A stretch of DNA of 32,116 nucleotides from Verrucomicrobiota bacterium (GCA_016209525.1 JACQWK010000136.1:1-32116); one strand, 5' to 3'; positions 9,306 through 18,594 are shown, counted from the first letter of the stretch. Program-made: numbers and translations. The notes: generated by a model not told the origin, from the letters alone.

Positions 9306-12300
9306 ATGGCTCGCAAGAAAGTCTCAAGAGCCTCTTTTCCGACGATCATCATTCTAACGGCTCTGCTGACGCAGCCGGCCGTGGCACAAATAAAACCGGC
9401 TAGAAAACCGGAAGAAAGTGGGTTGATCCCGAAGACAGGCACGCTCTATTTCCACGTTCCGCCAGGCGAGATCAACAACGGGAAGCTCGAGAGTTTGGGC
9501 GTCGCTATTGCCAACAATAGAAATGTTATCATTGGCTGGGAGGATGACGGTGATGGGGTTAGTGACTTTGAGGCAGTCTGGATATTGGCCGACTCGTCGG
9601 GAAGAATTCTCAGCCCCAGCGCGCAAATCAAATCCGCCGATGGGTCTAGCGTAACGAACCGGTACCGCTCGTTCTTCCGCAATGATGGCAGTCCTGTGCC
9701 CGGAAATGCGGCTTGGGGCCCCAAAATCAAAGCCAACCTGTTCGGCGACGGGACTGGCATGGCCGCAACCGCGTTTGCTCTGGGGCTGGAAGTGCCTCAA
9801 TTCGCCGCTCTTCAATCCACCCCCGCTGGCGACGCGGGTGATTTTCCAGCCGTGCAGTTGTTGGCCAATGACGGAAATCCCATCGCAATCGTTTCCGGGG
9901 TGAGCGACACATATGCCGATGCCGAAGGGGACATTAGGATCGGAGATTGGGAGTATTTGTCGAATGGCAACGTTGTGGTTGTGGGAGAAAGCCGGCAGAG
10001 GAATGACCTTACCAGTCTTTACAGGGGCGCCGCGCCTGACATCCACGCCATTTACCGAATAGTCGATCCAGCGGGGAAAGAAGTTCGTGCCGTCGGGTTG
10101 GTGAGCGCTACGCCGGAAAGAACTGAGATTTGGCACGGGGTCGGAGTCACCAAAAATGGTTTTGCTGTTCGGTTCGCATTAAACGGGCGAGCTACGGTTC
10201 GTTTGTTCGATAACAGCGGCACTCCGATCAGCACCAACATTGATCTCGGAATGCTTACGGGAAAGGGCATTGCTGCCGGGGGTGGTCGCGGGGATGCAAC
10301 AGGTTTTCATGGAAATGGCGCGGATGCTTATGTCGCGATTTCAAGCGGCACGGATGATCAAGGCACCAGGCAGGTGTGGATGACGGTGCTTAACGCGGAT
10401 GGCACTTTGCGTTTTTCACGCGCAGTGGCTGACGATTTGACCCTCGCAGCACCCGATAGAGCGGATGCGGCAATCGACGCAAGCGGTCGCGTGATCGCCG
10501 TATTCGACGATTCAGGCACGACGGGAGGTGCCAATCGTCTGGTATTGGGTCGGATGTTTGATGAACAGGGAAAACCGCTTGGGGGTACGTTCTATGTTAG
10601 CGAGAAAGAAGTGTCTGGAATCGCATCCCTGGAATCCCGACGTCCGCGCGTGGCTTGGCGCGACGGGCTTGTAGCAATCGTTTGGGAGAGTCTGAATGAG
10701 CCTACCACAGCCGACAAGCGTGTCGTGGCCGCACGGTTCTTGGCTGTGCAGTCCCGAAACATGGTCTGGATACCGCAGGGCACGTTTACCTTGGGGAGTC
10801 CCAATACGGAACTTGATCGAGATGCCGATGAAGGGCCGCAGACGCAGGTAACCTTTACCAGAGGTTTCTGGATAGGAAGGCAGGAAGTCACTCAAGCCGA
10901 GTATCAGGCACTCACTGGATCAAACCCGAGTTTCGCGATCGGCGTTCCAAATAATCCAGTAGAAAACGTAAGCTGGAGCGATGCCACGAACTATTGCGCC
11001 AAACTGACCGAAAGCGAGCGAGCCGCCGGACGGCTGCCCGTGAGCTATGCGTATCGTCTGCCGACCGAGGCGGAATGGGAATACGCTGCACGCGCAGGGA
11101 CAAGGACCCGATTCAGCTACGGCGATGATCTTGGTTATTCCGAACTGGCCAAATATGCTTGGTATCAGGCTAATAGCGGCGGCCGAGCCCACTCGGTAGG
11201 ACTAAAACTGCCCAATCCATGGGGCCTGTATGACATGTACGGAAACGTCTGGGAATGGTGTGCGGACTGGTACACCGACAAATATGTGGGTGGGACTGCA
11301 ACGGAGCCCCAAGGGCCCGCGACGGGATTGAGCCGCGTATTTCGGGGAGGTGGTTGGGATTTTACGGCGGCAGCGTGCCGATCAGCCTATCGCAACAACG
11401 TTGTTTCGAGTAGGAAAACTCCTTACCTCGGTTTTAGGGTGGTCCTCGCAAGATCTGCAGATTCAGGGACTGTGGTTTATGACAACTCGAAATCCTCTCT
11501 CAACCGTTTTTTCTCCCCTGGTAATGGAATCGAATTCGGTGATCAGATTTTCTTGTCAGGAACAGACCGAACGGTAACGGATTTTCAGTTTGAATACTTT
11601 CTGAGTAGTAATCGTAACGGGAACGAGGTCGGGGAACTATTCTTCTACTCAAACAATGGCTCATCTTCTGGCCCAGGAATTTTGCTTTACCGAAGCGGGA
11701 AGTTCTCACTCGACCCAGGGTTCCAGAGCATTGTGGCTCAGAGGTTGTCTGTCATTGTCCCAAACACATTCACCTGGACGGTGAAGTTCGAAGGGATAGA
11801 ACCCGGGGAGCAAGCCGGCCTTCTTCTGTACGATCCTCCAACCATTGGCACGAGTCTCGACGATTTCTGGATAAAGAACAGCAACGGAACGTGGTCGACC
11901 TTTCTTATCGATAGCGGTGCGGTAAGCGCGAATTTCTCGGCTCGAATAACTGCCGTTCCGAGCACACCGCAGCAAGCTCCGATCATCACAACGCAACCTC
12001 AAAGTCAGACTGTCGTTCAGGGCGGAAGCGTCACCTTCACCATAGGCGTTAGCGGAACGACACCTTTCAATTACCAATGGAAGAAAAACGGCGCGGACAT
12101 CGCTGATGCGACGAGTGTCGCCTTGACTTTGAACAATGTGCAGCCCAGCGATGGCGGCAATTACACGGTCGTGGTGAGCAACTCCGCCGGTTCAGCCGAC
12201 AGCACCTCGGCGGTTCTAGTCGTCTCTCAAACGGCATATCACCCTGCTGACAACGCCCCAGCCGATTTTGCCATTGTGGCAAATGAGATTACCTCCTACG

Positions 12301-15300
12301 GAGCGGCATGGAAACGTGGTGAAACTTGGCCCATTCCGCCGAATCCGATTCCTGCTGACTACCTCTCGCGCGCAGGAGCTTTATGGAAGGTTGGCGAAAC
12401 TTACAGGGTGGACACGAACGCGTCGGTCGGACCTCCGCTCTGGTGGGTTAGTGTTGTTAGGTCGTCACAATCTTTGACCAGCCAGAAACGGAACATCGGC
12501 CTGCAAGCGATCGCCAGCAGTACGGCGGTGAGCGCACTGCCCGCCACCTACAAGCGCAATGTTCCATTAACGGTCATCATAACGGTCACGCCACACTCAA
12601 GTGTTTCCGCCTATGTCGTGGAAGACCAACCACCTACCGGGTGGACGGTTTCAAACATCGACGCAGGGGGCTTTTTTGATCAAAACAATCGCAAGGCAAA
12701 ATGGGGCCCTTTCTTCGACAACAGTGCCCGCACTCTCACATATCAAGTAACTCCGCCCTCATCCGCGTCCGGGACCGTAGGCTTCGTCGGCATAGCTTCG
12801 CTGGATGGTGTTGATGTTGCCATCACTGGACAGCGATCTTCATCCGCCGAGCTCGGCTCGTCACCGCCGGTCATTACAGCACAGCCGCAAAGCCAAACGT
12901 TGAACACCGGTGTAAGGGTCGCCCTCACGGTCACTGCGATCGGCACGCCTCCGCTGACCTACCAATGGCGCAAGGACGGGCGAAATCTGCCGGGAGCTAC
13001 AGCCGCCATGCTGGCGCTCAGCGACGCCCAATTTGCCGACTCAGGAAGTTACGAGGTCGAGGTGGCCAACGGGGCCGGCAAGGTGACGAGCCAACCGGCG
13101 TTGATATACGTCGGCCAGACGAACGGTCCGTATCGCCTGACGACTTTCGTGAACGAAACTAACGATCTCACGGCGATCGTCCAGAGCCAGTTTGGGGTGA
13201 ACGCACAAGTGGCGGATTGGAATGAGATCAAGGCGGCGTTTGGCGCGAACTTGAATGAGTTTTATCGAATGATCGGCTTAGCCGATCGTTTTCCTGCGCT
13301 TGTGGTGCGGGGAGGGCAGCGATACTCGGACGGCAACCGGCACTATTTTTTACAGCGGCTTGACAGTGGCCCCGACGCAGGGTTCCTCGCTCACGATGTG
13401 GTAGGCACGCTCTATCTCGGTTCGTGGTTTGGGTTGAATTTTCCGGTCGTGGCCAGGCTTTCCACCCCGCCCGCCATTACTACTCAGCCGCAAAGCCGGA
13501 GTGCGGTCGTTGGAGCCAACACGGTCTTCAGCATTACTGCCACGGGCACTTTTCCGTTGAGCTACCAGTGGCGTAAGGACGGCGCAAACCTGCCGGGCGC
13601 GACGAGCGCAACGCTCACCTTGAGCAGTGTGCAGAAATCCGATGCAGGCGCCTACAGCGTCATAGTCAGTAATTCCGCCGGATCGGTAACGAGCGCCGAA
13701 GTACGACTGGAAGTAAATGAGCCGCCGACCGTGAGCATCACAGGCCCAGTCAATGGCGCGACTTTCAACCTCGGCTTGCCGATTCCTATAGCGGCGCGCG
13801 CGTCCGATTCAGACGGAACAGTGGCGCGGGTCGAGTTTTTTGCCGCCGCTGGCGCGTCCACCAACCAAATCGGAACGGTGACCAACTCGACGCCTGGCGA
13901 TCTATACACGTTGAATTGGACCAACGCGCCGAGCGGCGATTCGTTTCTTTCGGCTCAGGCCTTCGATAACATGGGCGCCTCAGTTCGATCTGCGCCCGTC
14001 CGAATTTCGGTGATCGAGATTCGAGCGCCTACAGTCCGGTTCGAACAAGGAACTTATCCGGGCGTGAGCGAAGCCGCGGGTGCGTTTGAAATCAAACTGA
14101 TCAAAGAAGGAAGCGGACCCGCTTCCGTTCAAGTCCATGCGTCTGCAGACACGGCCACGGAAGTTGACGACGATAGCGGTGATTACGTCTTGGGCCCAAA
14201 CTTCCGAAGGGTCGAGTTTGCCGGAGGAGACACGGCGAAAACCATCCGCATCGGGCTGGTGGACGATCGTTTGGTCGAGGGGGATGAGACCTTCAAGGTT
14301 GTCCTGACGAATGCGAGTCCCGGCGCCAGGATCGGGGATCCAAGCGTTACCACCATCGTCATCAATGACAACGACGATGACTCTGTGAATCGATCTCAGC
14401 CGACTTTTCGTCCTCCCGACCCCGTGCCGGGGAACCGGGGTGGGATCAGAGTGACGCTCCAACCCGCGGCCGCCCGCTGGCGGTTCCCATGGGAGTTGTA
14501 TTGGAGAAACAGCGGGGAAACAGCGACGAACTTGGTGGCCGGGAATTACGAAGTGGAATTCGAGCCAATTTCAGGATTTCTCCCGCCGACTAACCGCACC
14601 GTGTTCGTCGTTGCCAATGCAGTCACGCCCTTCCCGCGCGACTACAGAGGGACAAGCGCGACGCCTAGCGGAACCGTGGCTGTGAATCTGCTTCCTCCCA
14701 ATCTGCCGGCGGGCGGCGCTTGGCAGCGCGATGGCGAGACTTCGTGGCACGCTAGCGGTGAGGCTCTTCGGCTGCCCGCAGGATCGCATTTGATCCGGTT
14801 TCGCCCTGTGGCCAACTTTCTGCCACCCCAGACATTGCGAGTGCTCGTCGTTCCGGATCAAGGCATTGTGCTTAACGGCGCGTATGTTGACATTGCCGCG
14901 TCTCCTAGACCATCGGCGTTGGCGTTGAATGCTTTGTTTGGTCTCGGCGAAATTATGGAGGGGCTCGATCAGTTTCCACCATTACCATATGCCTTCAATG
15001 GCCAGATTTTGACCGAAGCAGGATCTGGCAGCGGGTTTGTGGTATTGAGCAACGTTGTCGTGACTGCCGCGCACGTCGTATTCGATGGGATCAGTTTCTC
15101 CTATGCCACCGAGCTGAATTGGTATTTCGAGCGACATCTTGATGAATACGATCCAATGCCGCAAAAACCAAGGGGTGTTTTCATCCTGGATGGCTACGCA
15201 GCGCAGCGTGAGAACAACCAGGACAATCCCACAGCCGGACTCTTGAATCTGCAAGTATCCAGCCGAGACATGGCAGCCCTCTATTTCGTCGAGCCTGCGG

Positions 15301-16265
15301 GACGAAAAGGGTATGGAGGCTACCTCAGCGCAACGAACACGTTTCAAAACGAATGGCTCTCAACAAACACGCGGAAAATGCTCGTAGGATATCCAGTGGT
15401 ACCAGCCTCCACTCCAGGCGAGGCGGTCAGCGGAAAGATGCATCGCATCGGGCCTTTGCCGAATGTGGTCTTCGGAACAGCGGCTGACCGTGTCTATGTC
15501 GGAGACAGGTTCATGAGCCTGCCTGGCAACAGCGGTGGTCCCCTCTGCGTCTTATACAATACGAACAATTACTTTCCCGCCGGAGTGTATTTGGGGATCC
15601 GGAATAATCAGAGTGTGGTGCGAGCCATCGATACGGAAGCGGTGGACTTGATAAACTTTGCCGCCTCGGCCGCCGCGGCCAGTCAAATTGTGACAGACCA
15701 AGGCACTGTCGGCGTGCCCATCGCAGCCCAGCCGAGCGCAGCTCCAAAAGCTCGGGAAGGCACGGCTGTCCAAGCGTTCAAACGATTCGTGACCGTGAAG
15801 CTGGGTCCGGCAAGTGCCATCAGCGCAGGGGCGGCTTGGGCCATCCCCGGCCCGCTCAACAATTTCACGAAAGCGCCGGAGGCGACCGTTCGATTGACTG
15901 CAGGCACGAATTACCCCTTTAGGTTTCAACTGGCGGCAGGGTTCCGGGAACCTTCGGTCAAGAGCGTGGAGGTTGGCACCGAAAGCACCGCCGCGATTCT
16001 GGTGGATTTGAATTACGTGCCGGACGCGACGGTTGAGCCGCTCGCGCTTCGCCTGTTCAGCCAAAAGGCCGAGGACGGTATGCAAATCATCCTGGCCGCG
16101 CCTGACGGGAAGTATCAACTGCAATCCTGGTGGGCGTCGGATCCGCTGCCCTTGTGGCGAGATTTCCAAGCTGTGACGGTTACGAATGGCCGAGGTGTGA
16201 CCAATGTGGTCCGGTTCACGAATTTCCCGGGGCAGTTCTTTCGCGCCATGAGTCTTCCCCCCTAA
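9306..16265 (+). CDS. Giant secreted FGE-like/Ig/Calx-beta protein with C-terminal S1-type serine protease
   Basis: About 2319 residues from the ATG at 9306; an in-frame GTG at 9297 is possible, but the ATG gives a clean signal peptide ending PAVA-Q near residue 28. Domains: a propeller-like region (30-480); an FGE/SUMF1-like domain (486-715) with PTEAEWEYAARAG, NVWEWCADWY and a GFRVV end; a beta-rich domain starting GTVVYDNSK (719-883); Ig-like (890-975); a module with AAWKRGETWP and GALWKVGETY (977-1049); a DUF11-like region (1059-1178); Ig-like (1187-1270); an unassigned module (1274-1387); Ig-like (1388-1472); Big-like (1473-1569); Calx-beta (1575-1695); PEGA-like units (1709-1859); a serine protease (about 1892-2129) with H1923, D1988 and S2076; and a shared tail ending FFRAMSLPP. 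The 3' half is paralogous to the upstream gene. The 228-base gap before it holds only a weak 6-bp hairpin near 9108-9125 and no clear Shine-Dalgarno site. The protein is probably exported; whether it stays on the surface is unknown. Confidence 0.9.
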   Translation: MARKKVSRASFPTIIILTALLTQPAVAQIKPARKPEESGLIPKTGTLYFHVPPGEINNGKLESLGVAIANNRNVIIGWEDDGDGVSDFEAVWILADSSGRILSPSAQIKSADGSSVTNRYRSFFRNDGSPVPGNAAWGPKIKANLFGDGTGMAATAFALGLEVPQFAALQSTPAGDAGDFPAVQLLANDGNPIAIVSGVSDTYADAEGDIRIGDWEYLSNGNVVVVGESRQRNDLTSLYRGAAPDIHAIYRIVDPAGKEVRAVGLVSATPERTEIWHGVGVTKNGFAVRFALNGRATVRLFDNSGTPISTNIDLGMLTGKGIAAGGGRGDATGFHGNGADAYVAISSGTDDQGTRQVWMTVLNADGTLRFSRAVADDLTLAAPDRADAAIDASGRVIAVFDDSGTTGGANRLVLGRMFDEQGKPLGGTFYVSEKEVSGIASLESRRPRVAWRDGLVAIVWESLNEPTTADKRVVAARFLAVQSRNMVWIPQGTFTLGSPNTELDRDADEGPQTQVTFTRGFWIGRQEVTQAEYQALTGSNPSFAIGVPNNPVENVSWSDATNYCAKLTESERAAGRLPVSYAYRLPTEAEWEYAARAGTRTRFSYGDDLGYSELAKYAWYQANSGGRAHSVGLKLPNPWGLYDMYGNVWEWCADWYTDKYVGGTATEPQGPATGLSRVFRGGGWDFTAAACRSAYRNNVVSSRKTPYLGFRVVLARSADSGTVVYDNSKSSLNRFFSPGNGIEFGDQIFLSGTDRTVTDFQFEYFLSSNRNGNEVGELFFYSNNGSSSGPGILLYRSGKFSLDPGFQSIVAQRLSVIVPNTFTWTVKFEGIEPGEQAGLLLYDPPTIGTSLDDFWIKNSNGTWSTFLIDSGAVSANFSARITAVPSTPQQAPIITTQPQSQTVVQGGSVTFTIGVSGTTPFNYQWKKNGADIADATSVALTLNNVQPSDGGNYTVVVSNSAGSADSTSAVLVVSQTAYHPADNAPADFAIVANEITSYGAAWKRGETWPIPPNPIPADYLSRAGALWKVGETYRVDTNASVGPPLWWVSVVRSSQSLTSQKRNIGLQAIASSTAVSALPATYKRNVPLTVIITVTPHSSVSAYVVEDQPPTGWTVSNIDAGGFFDQNNRKAKWGPFFDNSARTLTYQVTPPSSASGTVGFVGIASLDGVDVAITGQRSSSAELGSSPPVITAQPQSQTLNTGVRVALTVTAIGTPPLTYQWRKDGRNLPGATAAMLALSDAQFADSGSYEVEVANGAGKVTSQPALIYVGQTNGPYRLTTFVNETNDLTAIVQSQFGVNAQVADWNEIKAAFGANLNEFYRMIGLADRFPALVVRGGQRYSDGNRHYFLQRLDSGPDAGFLAHDVVGTLYLGSWFGLNFPVVARLSTPPAITTQPQSRSAVVGANTVFSITATGTFPLSYQWRKDGANLPGATSATLTLSSVQKSDAGAYSVIVSNSAGSVTSAEVRLEVNEPPTVSITGPVNGATFNLGLPIPIAARASDSDGTVARVEFFAAAGASTNQIGTVTNSTPGDLYTLNWTNAPSGDSFLSAQAFDNMGASVRSAPVRISVIEIRAPTVRFEQGTYPGVSEAAGAFEIKLIKEGSGPASVQVHASADTATEVDDDSGDYVLGPNFRRVEFAGGDTAKTIRIGLVDDRLVEGDETFKVVLTNASPGARIGDPSVTTIVINDNDDDSVNRSQPTFRPPDPVPGNRGGIRVTLQPAAARWRFPWELYWRNSGETATNLVAGNYEVEFEPISGFLPPTNRTVFVVANAVTPFPRDYRGTSATPSGTVAVNLLPPNLPAGGAWQRDGETSWHASGEALRLPAGSHLIRFRPVANFLPPQTLRVLVVPDQGIVLNGAYVDIAASPRPSALALNALFGLGEIMEGLDQFPPLPYAFNGQILTEAGSGSGFVVLSNVVVTAAHVVFDGISFSYATELNWYFERHLDEYDPMPQKPRGVFILDGYAAQRENNQDNPTAGLLNLQVSSRDMAALYFVEPAGRKGYGGYLSATNTFQNEWLSTNTRKMLVGYPVVPASTPGEAVSGKMHRIGPLPNVVFGTAADRVYVGDRFMSLPGNSGGPLCVLYNTNNYFPAGVYLGIRNNQSVVRAIDTEAVDLINFAASAAAASQIVTDQGTVGVPIAAQPSAAPKAREGTAVQAFKRFVTVKLGPASAISAGAAWAIPGPLNNFTKAPEATVRLTAGTNYPFRFQLAAGFREPSVKSVEVGTESTAAILVDLNYVPDATVEPLALRLFSQKAEDGMQIILAAPDGKYQLQSWWASDPLPLWRDFQAVTVTNGRGVTNVVRFTNFPGQFFRAMSLPP

Positions 16266-16340
16266 TTCCAGAGAGCGATCAAAATAAGCGAAATTGTGTG
16301 AAGATCCTCTTTGAAATACGCTTCACCCGTTCTACGGACA

Positions 16341-16383
16341 CGCTCTCCCCATCGGATGGGGAGAGGGATTAAGGGTGAGGGAC
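16341..16383. repeat. Short hairpin repeat, family D, copy 1
   Basis: CTCTCCCCATC at 16343-16353 pairs with GATGGGGAGAG at 16355-16365, followed by GGATTAAGGGTGAGGG. A related copy lies at 24124-24165. Sequences of this CTCTCCC...GGGAGAGGG...GGTGAGGG type are scattered between genes in many bacterial genomes. It could attenuate transcription from the upstream giant gene, but it has no T-tract. Confidence 0.7.
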
Positions 16384-16453
16384 TGTTGGGCAATTCCGTG
16401 CAAATCCTGGCGCAAAGACCTATCCGAACCCAACGACACAAGAAAGGCGGGGA

Positions 16454-18130
16454 TTGCAGCGCTTGAAGCTTTCACGCGAACAACGATGGATCGTTTGGCC
16501 GACGATTGTGCTCGGCGTCGTTCTGCTTTTCGTGGGTTCGGTTGAGCGGATGAGCTATGATCTCCCGTTCTGCTTTCGAGGAAATCGAGGCGTTACGAAC
16601 GACGTGGTCATCGTCTATGTCGATGAGAACAGTTTGGTTGAACTGCGGGAAAAGAGCGCCCGTCTGTTGAATCGGACAAACCACACGCGGCTTCTGCAAC
16701 GGCTGGCCAAGGATGGCGCGAAACTGGTGTTTTACGATTTCCTTTTTTCCGCTCCCGATGCGGATCCGCGCGTGGATCGCGATTTGGCGGCCGCGATTCA
16801 CGCCAACCTTTCCGTAGTCTTGGTCGGCGCCTTTCAGGCATCCGCTTCGAAGCTGGACTTGATTCCCCCAATTTCAGTTCTCACCGACTCCGCCCATTGC
16901 CGCTGGGGACACGCCAATTTCAATACCGACTCGTGCTTCTCGGTGCGGACGCTGCCCCAGCCAATCGACCAAATGCCCAACGCTGCGTCAGTGGCCGCGT
17001 CTCATCTGGCAGCAACAGAGAACATTGCCGCGTTGGACCGGGGAGCAAAGCGGTGGTTGAATTTTTACGGCAGGCCCGGGGAAGCTTTCCAGTCGCGCTC
17101 ATTTCTGGATGCGCTGAGCACGAACCTGGCGGACGGCTATTTTTCGAACAAGGTGGTATTCGTCGGGTCCCACTTAATGGTCGGCGGCGTCGGCGAGGCG
17201 AGGGATGAATACGCAACTCCTTATACCTGGTTCGGCAAGCCTTTGGCGCCGGGCGTCGAAATCCAAGCCACGGCGGTCTTGAATCTTGTGAACCAGGAAT
17301 GGCTGCGGCGGCTGCCGCCGTGGGTCGAGATTCCGGTTGCCGTGATTTGGGGATACTTCGGCAGTCTGGCTCTCGTCTCACTTTGCCGGCGAGGCGTTCC
17401 CCGCTTTCTGCTGATCGTTCTCTTGGCCGTGGCTGGAGCCGCGGTCCTGGTTTGTTTTCTGCAATGGCATTTTCGTTGGTGGACCAACTGGCTCGTGCCC
17501 GTGGTGCTTCAACCGGTGCTGGCGACTCAGTTTCTCGGCGTGACAGGCTTCTTCCTGGCCAAAGCCCAAGTCAAAAAGGAACCCTATCTCGCTTTCCTGA
17601 GCTATCACAGCGACCCGGACGGACCCATGGCCAACATCATCAAAAGGGAACTGAAGCAATCGGGCGAGCGGGTTTTTTATGCTCCGGACGCATTGGGGGC
17701 CGGACATTTGATCGAGCTCCTCACGGCCGAGGTCGAGCGGGCGACTTACTTCGTGTTGATCGTCTCAAAAGGAAGCCTGATCAAGTGTGCCAGACCCGAT
17801 GATTGGGTTCGCCTGGAACTGGTGCGCGCCGTGGAATTGCGCAAAAGGATCATCCTCGTTTTTCAGCGTGGATTCTCCTTCGATTCGGTCTTGGATCCGG
17901 CGAGAGAGCCGAAGGCGGCGGAGATCGACAAACTCGCGCCCTGGCGGTTCATCAAGGGCGTGGAGGTGGATTCGAACCAACCGGAACCGGCCGTGCGCGA
18001 ATTGCGAAGGTTGATGGAAAGCGAAGGAGCGTTGGCGAATCTCCAGAGGTTGTTCACGAGGCGCGTCAAAGAATTCAACGTCGAAGCGAGAGAGGCATCG
18101 ATGGCTGACACCCAGCCACCTCGCGCATGA
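16454..18130 (+). CDS. CHASE2 sensor - three TM - TIR domain protein
   Basis: 558 residues. The TTG start at 16454 is chosen because the only in-frame ATG nearby (MSYDLPF) would remove the first membrane helix; an AAAGG lies six bases upstream. TM1 is at about 10-27. The extracytoplasmic CHASE2 domain covers about 28-285 (VIVYVDENSL, KLVFYDFLFSAPDADPRVD, KVVFVGSHLMVG, PGVEIQATAVLNLV). Three helices follow at about 290-311, 317-340 and 346-371. A cytosolic TIR domain occupies about 377-525: box 1 is AFLSYHSD, and WVRLEL supplies the position of the catalytic glutamate of TIR NAD-hydrolases (E455). CHASE2 usually senses for cyclases, kinases or diguanylate cyclases; here the output is TIR, so signalling by NAD breakdown, a TIR-made nucleotide or scaffolding are all possible. 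Its stop overlaps an ATG of the next open frame (ATGA at 18127), but that ATG lies in repeat DNA. The fold assignment is firm; the activity is inferred. Confidence 0.88.
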   Translation: MQRLKLSREQRWIVWPTIVLGVVLLFVGSVERMSYDLPFCFRGNRGVTNDVVIVYVDENSLVELREKSARLLNRTNHTRLLQRLAKDGAKLVFYDFLFSAPDADPRVDRDLAAAIHANLSVVLVGAFQASASKLDLIPPISVLTDSAHCRWGHANFNTDSCFSVRTLPQPIDQMPNAASVAASHLAATENIAALDRGAKRWLNFYGRPGEAFQSRSFLDALSTNLADGYFSNKVVFVGSHLMVGGVGEARDEYATPYTWFGKPLAPGVEIQATAVLNLVNQEWLRRLPPWVEIPVAVIWGYFGSLALVSLCRRGVPRFLLIVLLAVAGAAVLVCFLQWHFRWWTNWLVPVVLQPVLATQFLGVTGFFLAKAQVKKEPYLAFLSYHSDPDGPMANIIKRELKQSGERVFYAPDALGAGHLIELLTAEVERATYFVLIVSKGSLIKCARPDDWVRLELVRAVELRKRIILVFQRGFSFDSVLDPAREPKAAEIDKLAPWRFIKGVEVDSNQPEPAVRELRRLMESEGALANLQRLFTRRVKEFNVEAREASMADTQPPRA

Positions 18131-18204
18131 ACCGCCTCTGCGCCCCTGACTTTCCTTCCCTGGCGGGCAACGGAACCAGGGAAGGAGCGGAATCCGTCCG
18201 TACC

Positions 18205-18340
18205 GGATTCATGGAGAGCCCCCACGCCAGAATTGGCGCGCATTGCGACCATGAACCTGGTAGGGCTGACCTGCAGGTCAGCCCTACCAGGTTCATGGAG
18301 AGTCCCCAAGCCCAAAAGGCGCGGATTGGGAGCATGAACC
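18205..18340. repeat. Modular repeat array A-B-A (array 1) with a 50-bp perfect palindrome
   Basis: Two copies of unit A (18205-18257 and 18290-18340) run from GG(A/T)TCATGG to CATGAACC with an inner GCGCGCATTG-like block. They flank a palindrome B centred on CTGACCTGCAGGTCAG. With the A ends included, bases 18249-18298 form a perfect 50-bp palindrome. The array lies after the CHASE2-TIR stop codon and before the likely FecR start. It is open in the frame of the following gene but is not protein-like. Confidence 0.85.
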
Positions 18341-18342
18341 GG

Positions 18343-18582
18343 CGTTCTTGGTTTGGAGTCCCGGCTTCACTCGGTGAGGCGCTTAACCAACTCCACGCGC
18401 CTGAATTTCGCGCGCCTTCCCGCCTGAAGGCGGGACTCCGAACGAGGCGGTTCCCGGAGAAATTCCAGGCCCTTTCAGTACCCATCGCGTCCATGATCTT
18501 GAAGCCCCTGCGTTGGAGCGCGGGCTTAAGCCCGCTTCGAGGCCGGCTGGGAACGGCCGCGTTGAAGCGGCCTGAAGGCCGC
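18343..18582. repeat. Further palindromes upstream of the FecR-TPR gene
   Basis: The rest of the 464-base gap 18131-18594 holds an imperfect inverted repeat (about 18343-18368 with 18425-18445, arms carrying GGAGTCCCG and CGGGACTCC), a 16-bp palindrome GCGGGCTTAAGCCCGC at 18520-18535, and a hairpin GCGGCCT-GA-AGGCCGC at 18567-18582. The last ends 12 bases before the preferred ATG at 18595, so it could affect translation or transcription of that gene. No promoter is recognisable. Confidence 0.7.
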
Positions 18583-18594
18583 GCGCCGCTCACG

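Noticed and set aside
10761..11450. True formylglycine-generating enzyme activating sulfatases.
   Set aside because: The cysteine pair is incomplete, the domain sits inside a giant exported protein, and there is no sulfatase in the window.
18127..18130. ATGA overlap suggesting translational coupling of CHASE2-TIR with the next gene.
   Set aside because: The following 156 codons are palindromic repeat, not protein-like, so the ATG at 18127 is probably not a used start.
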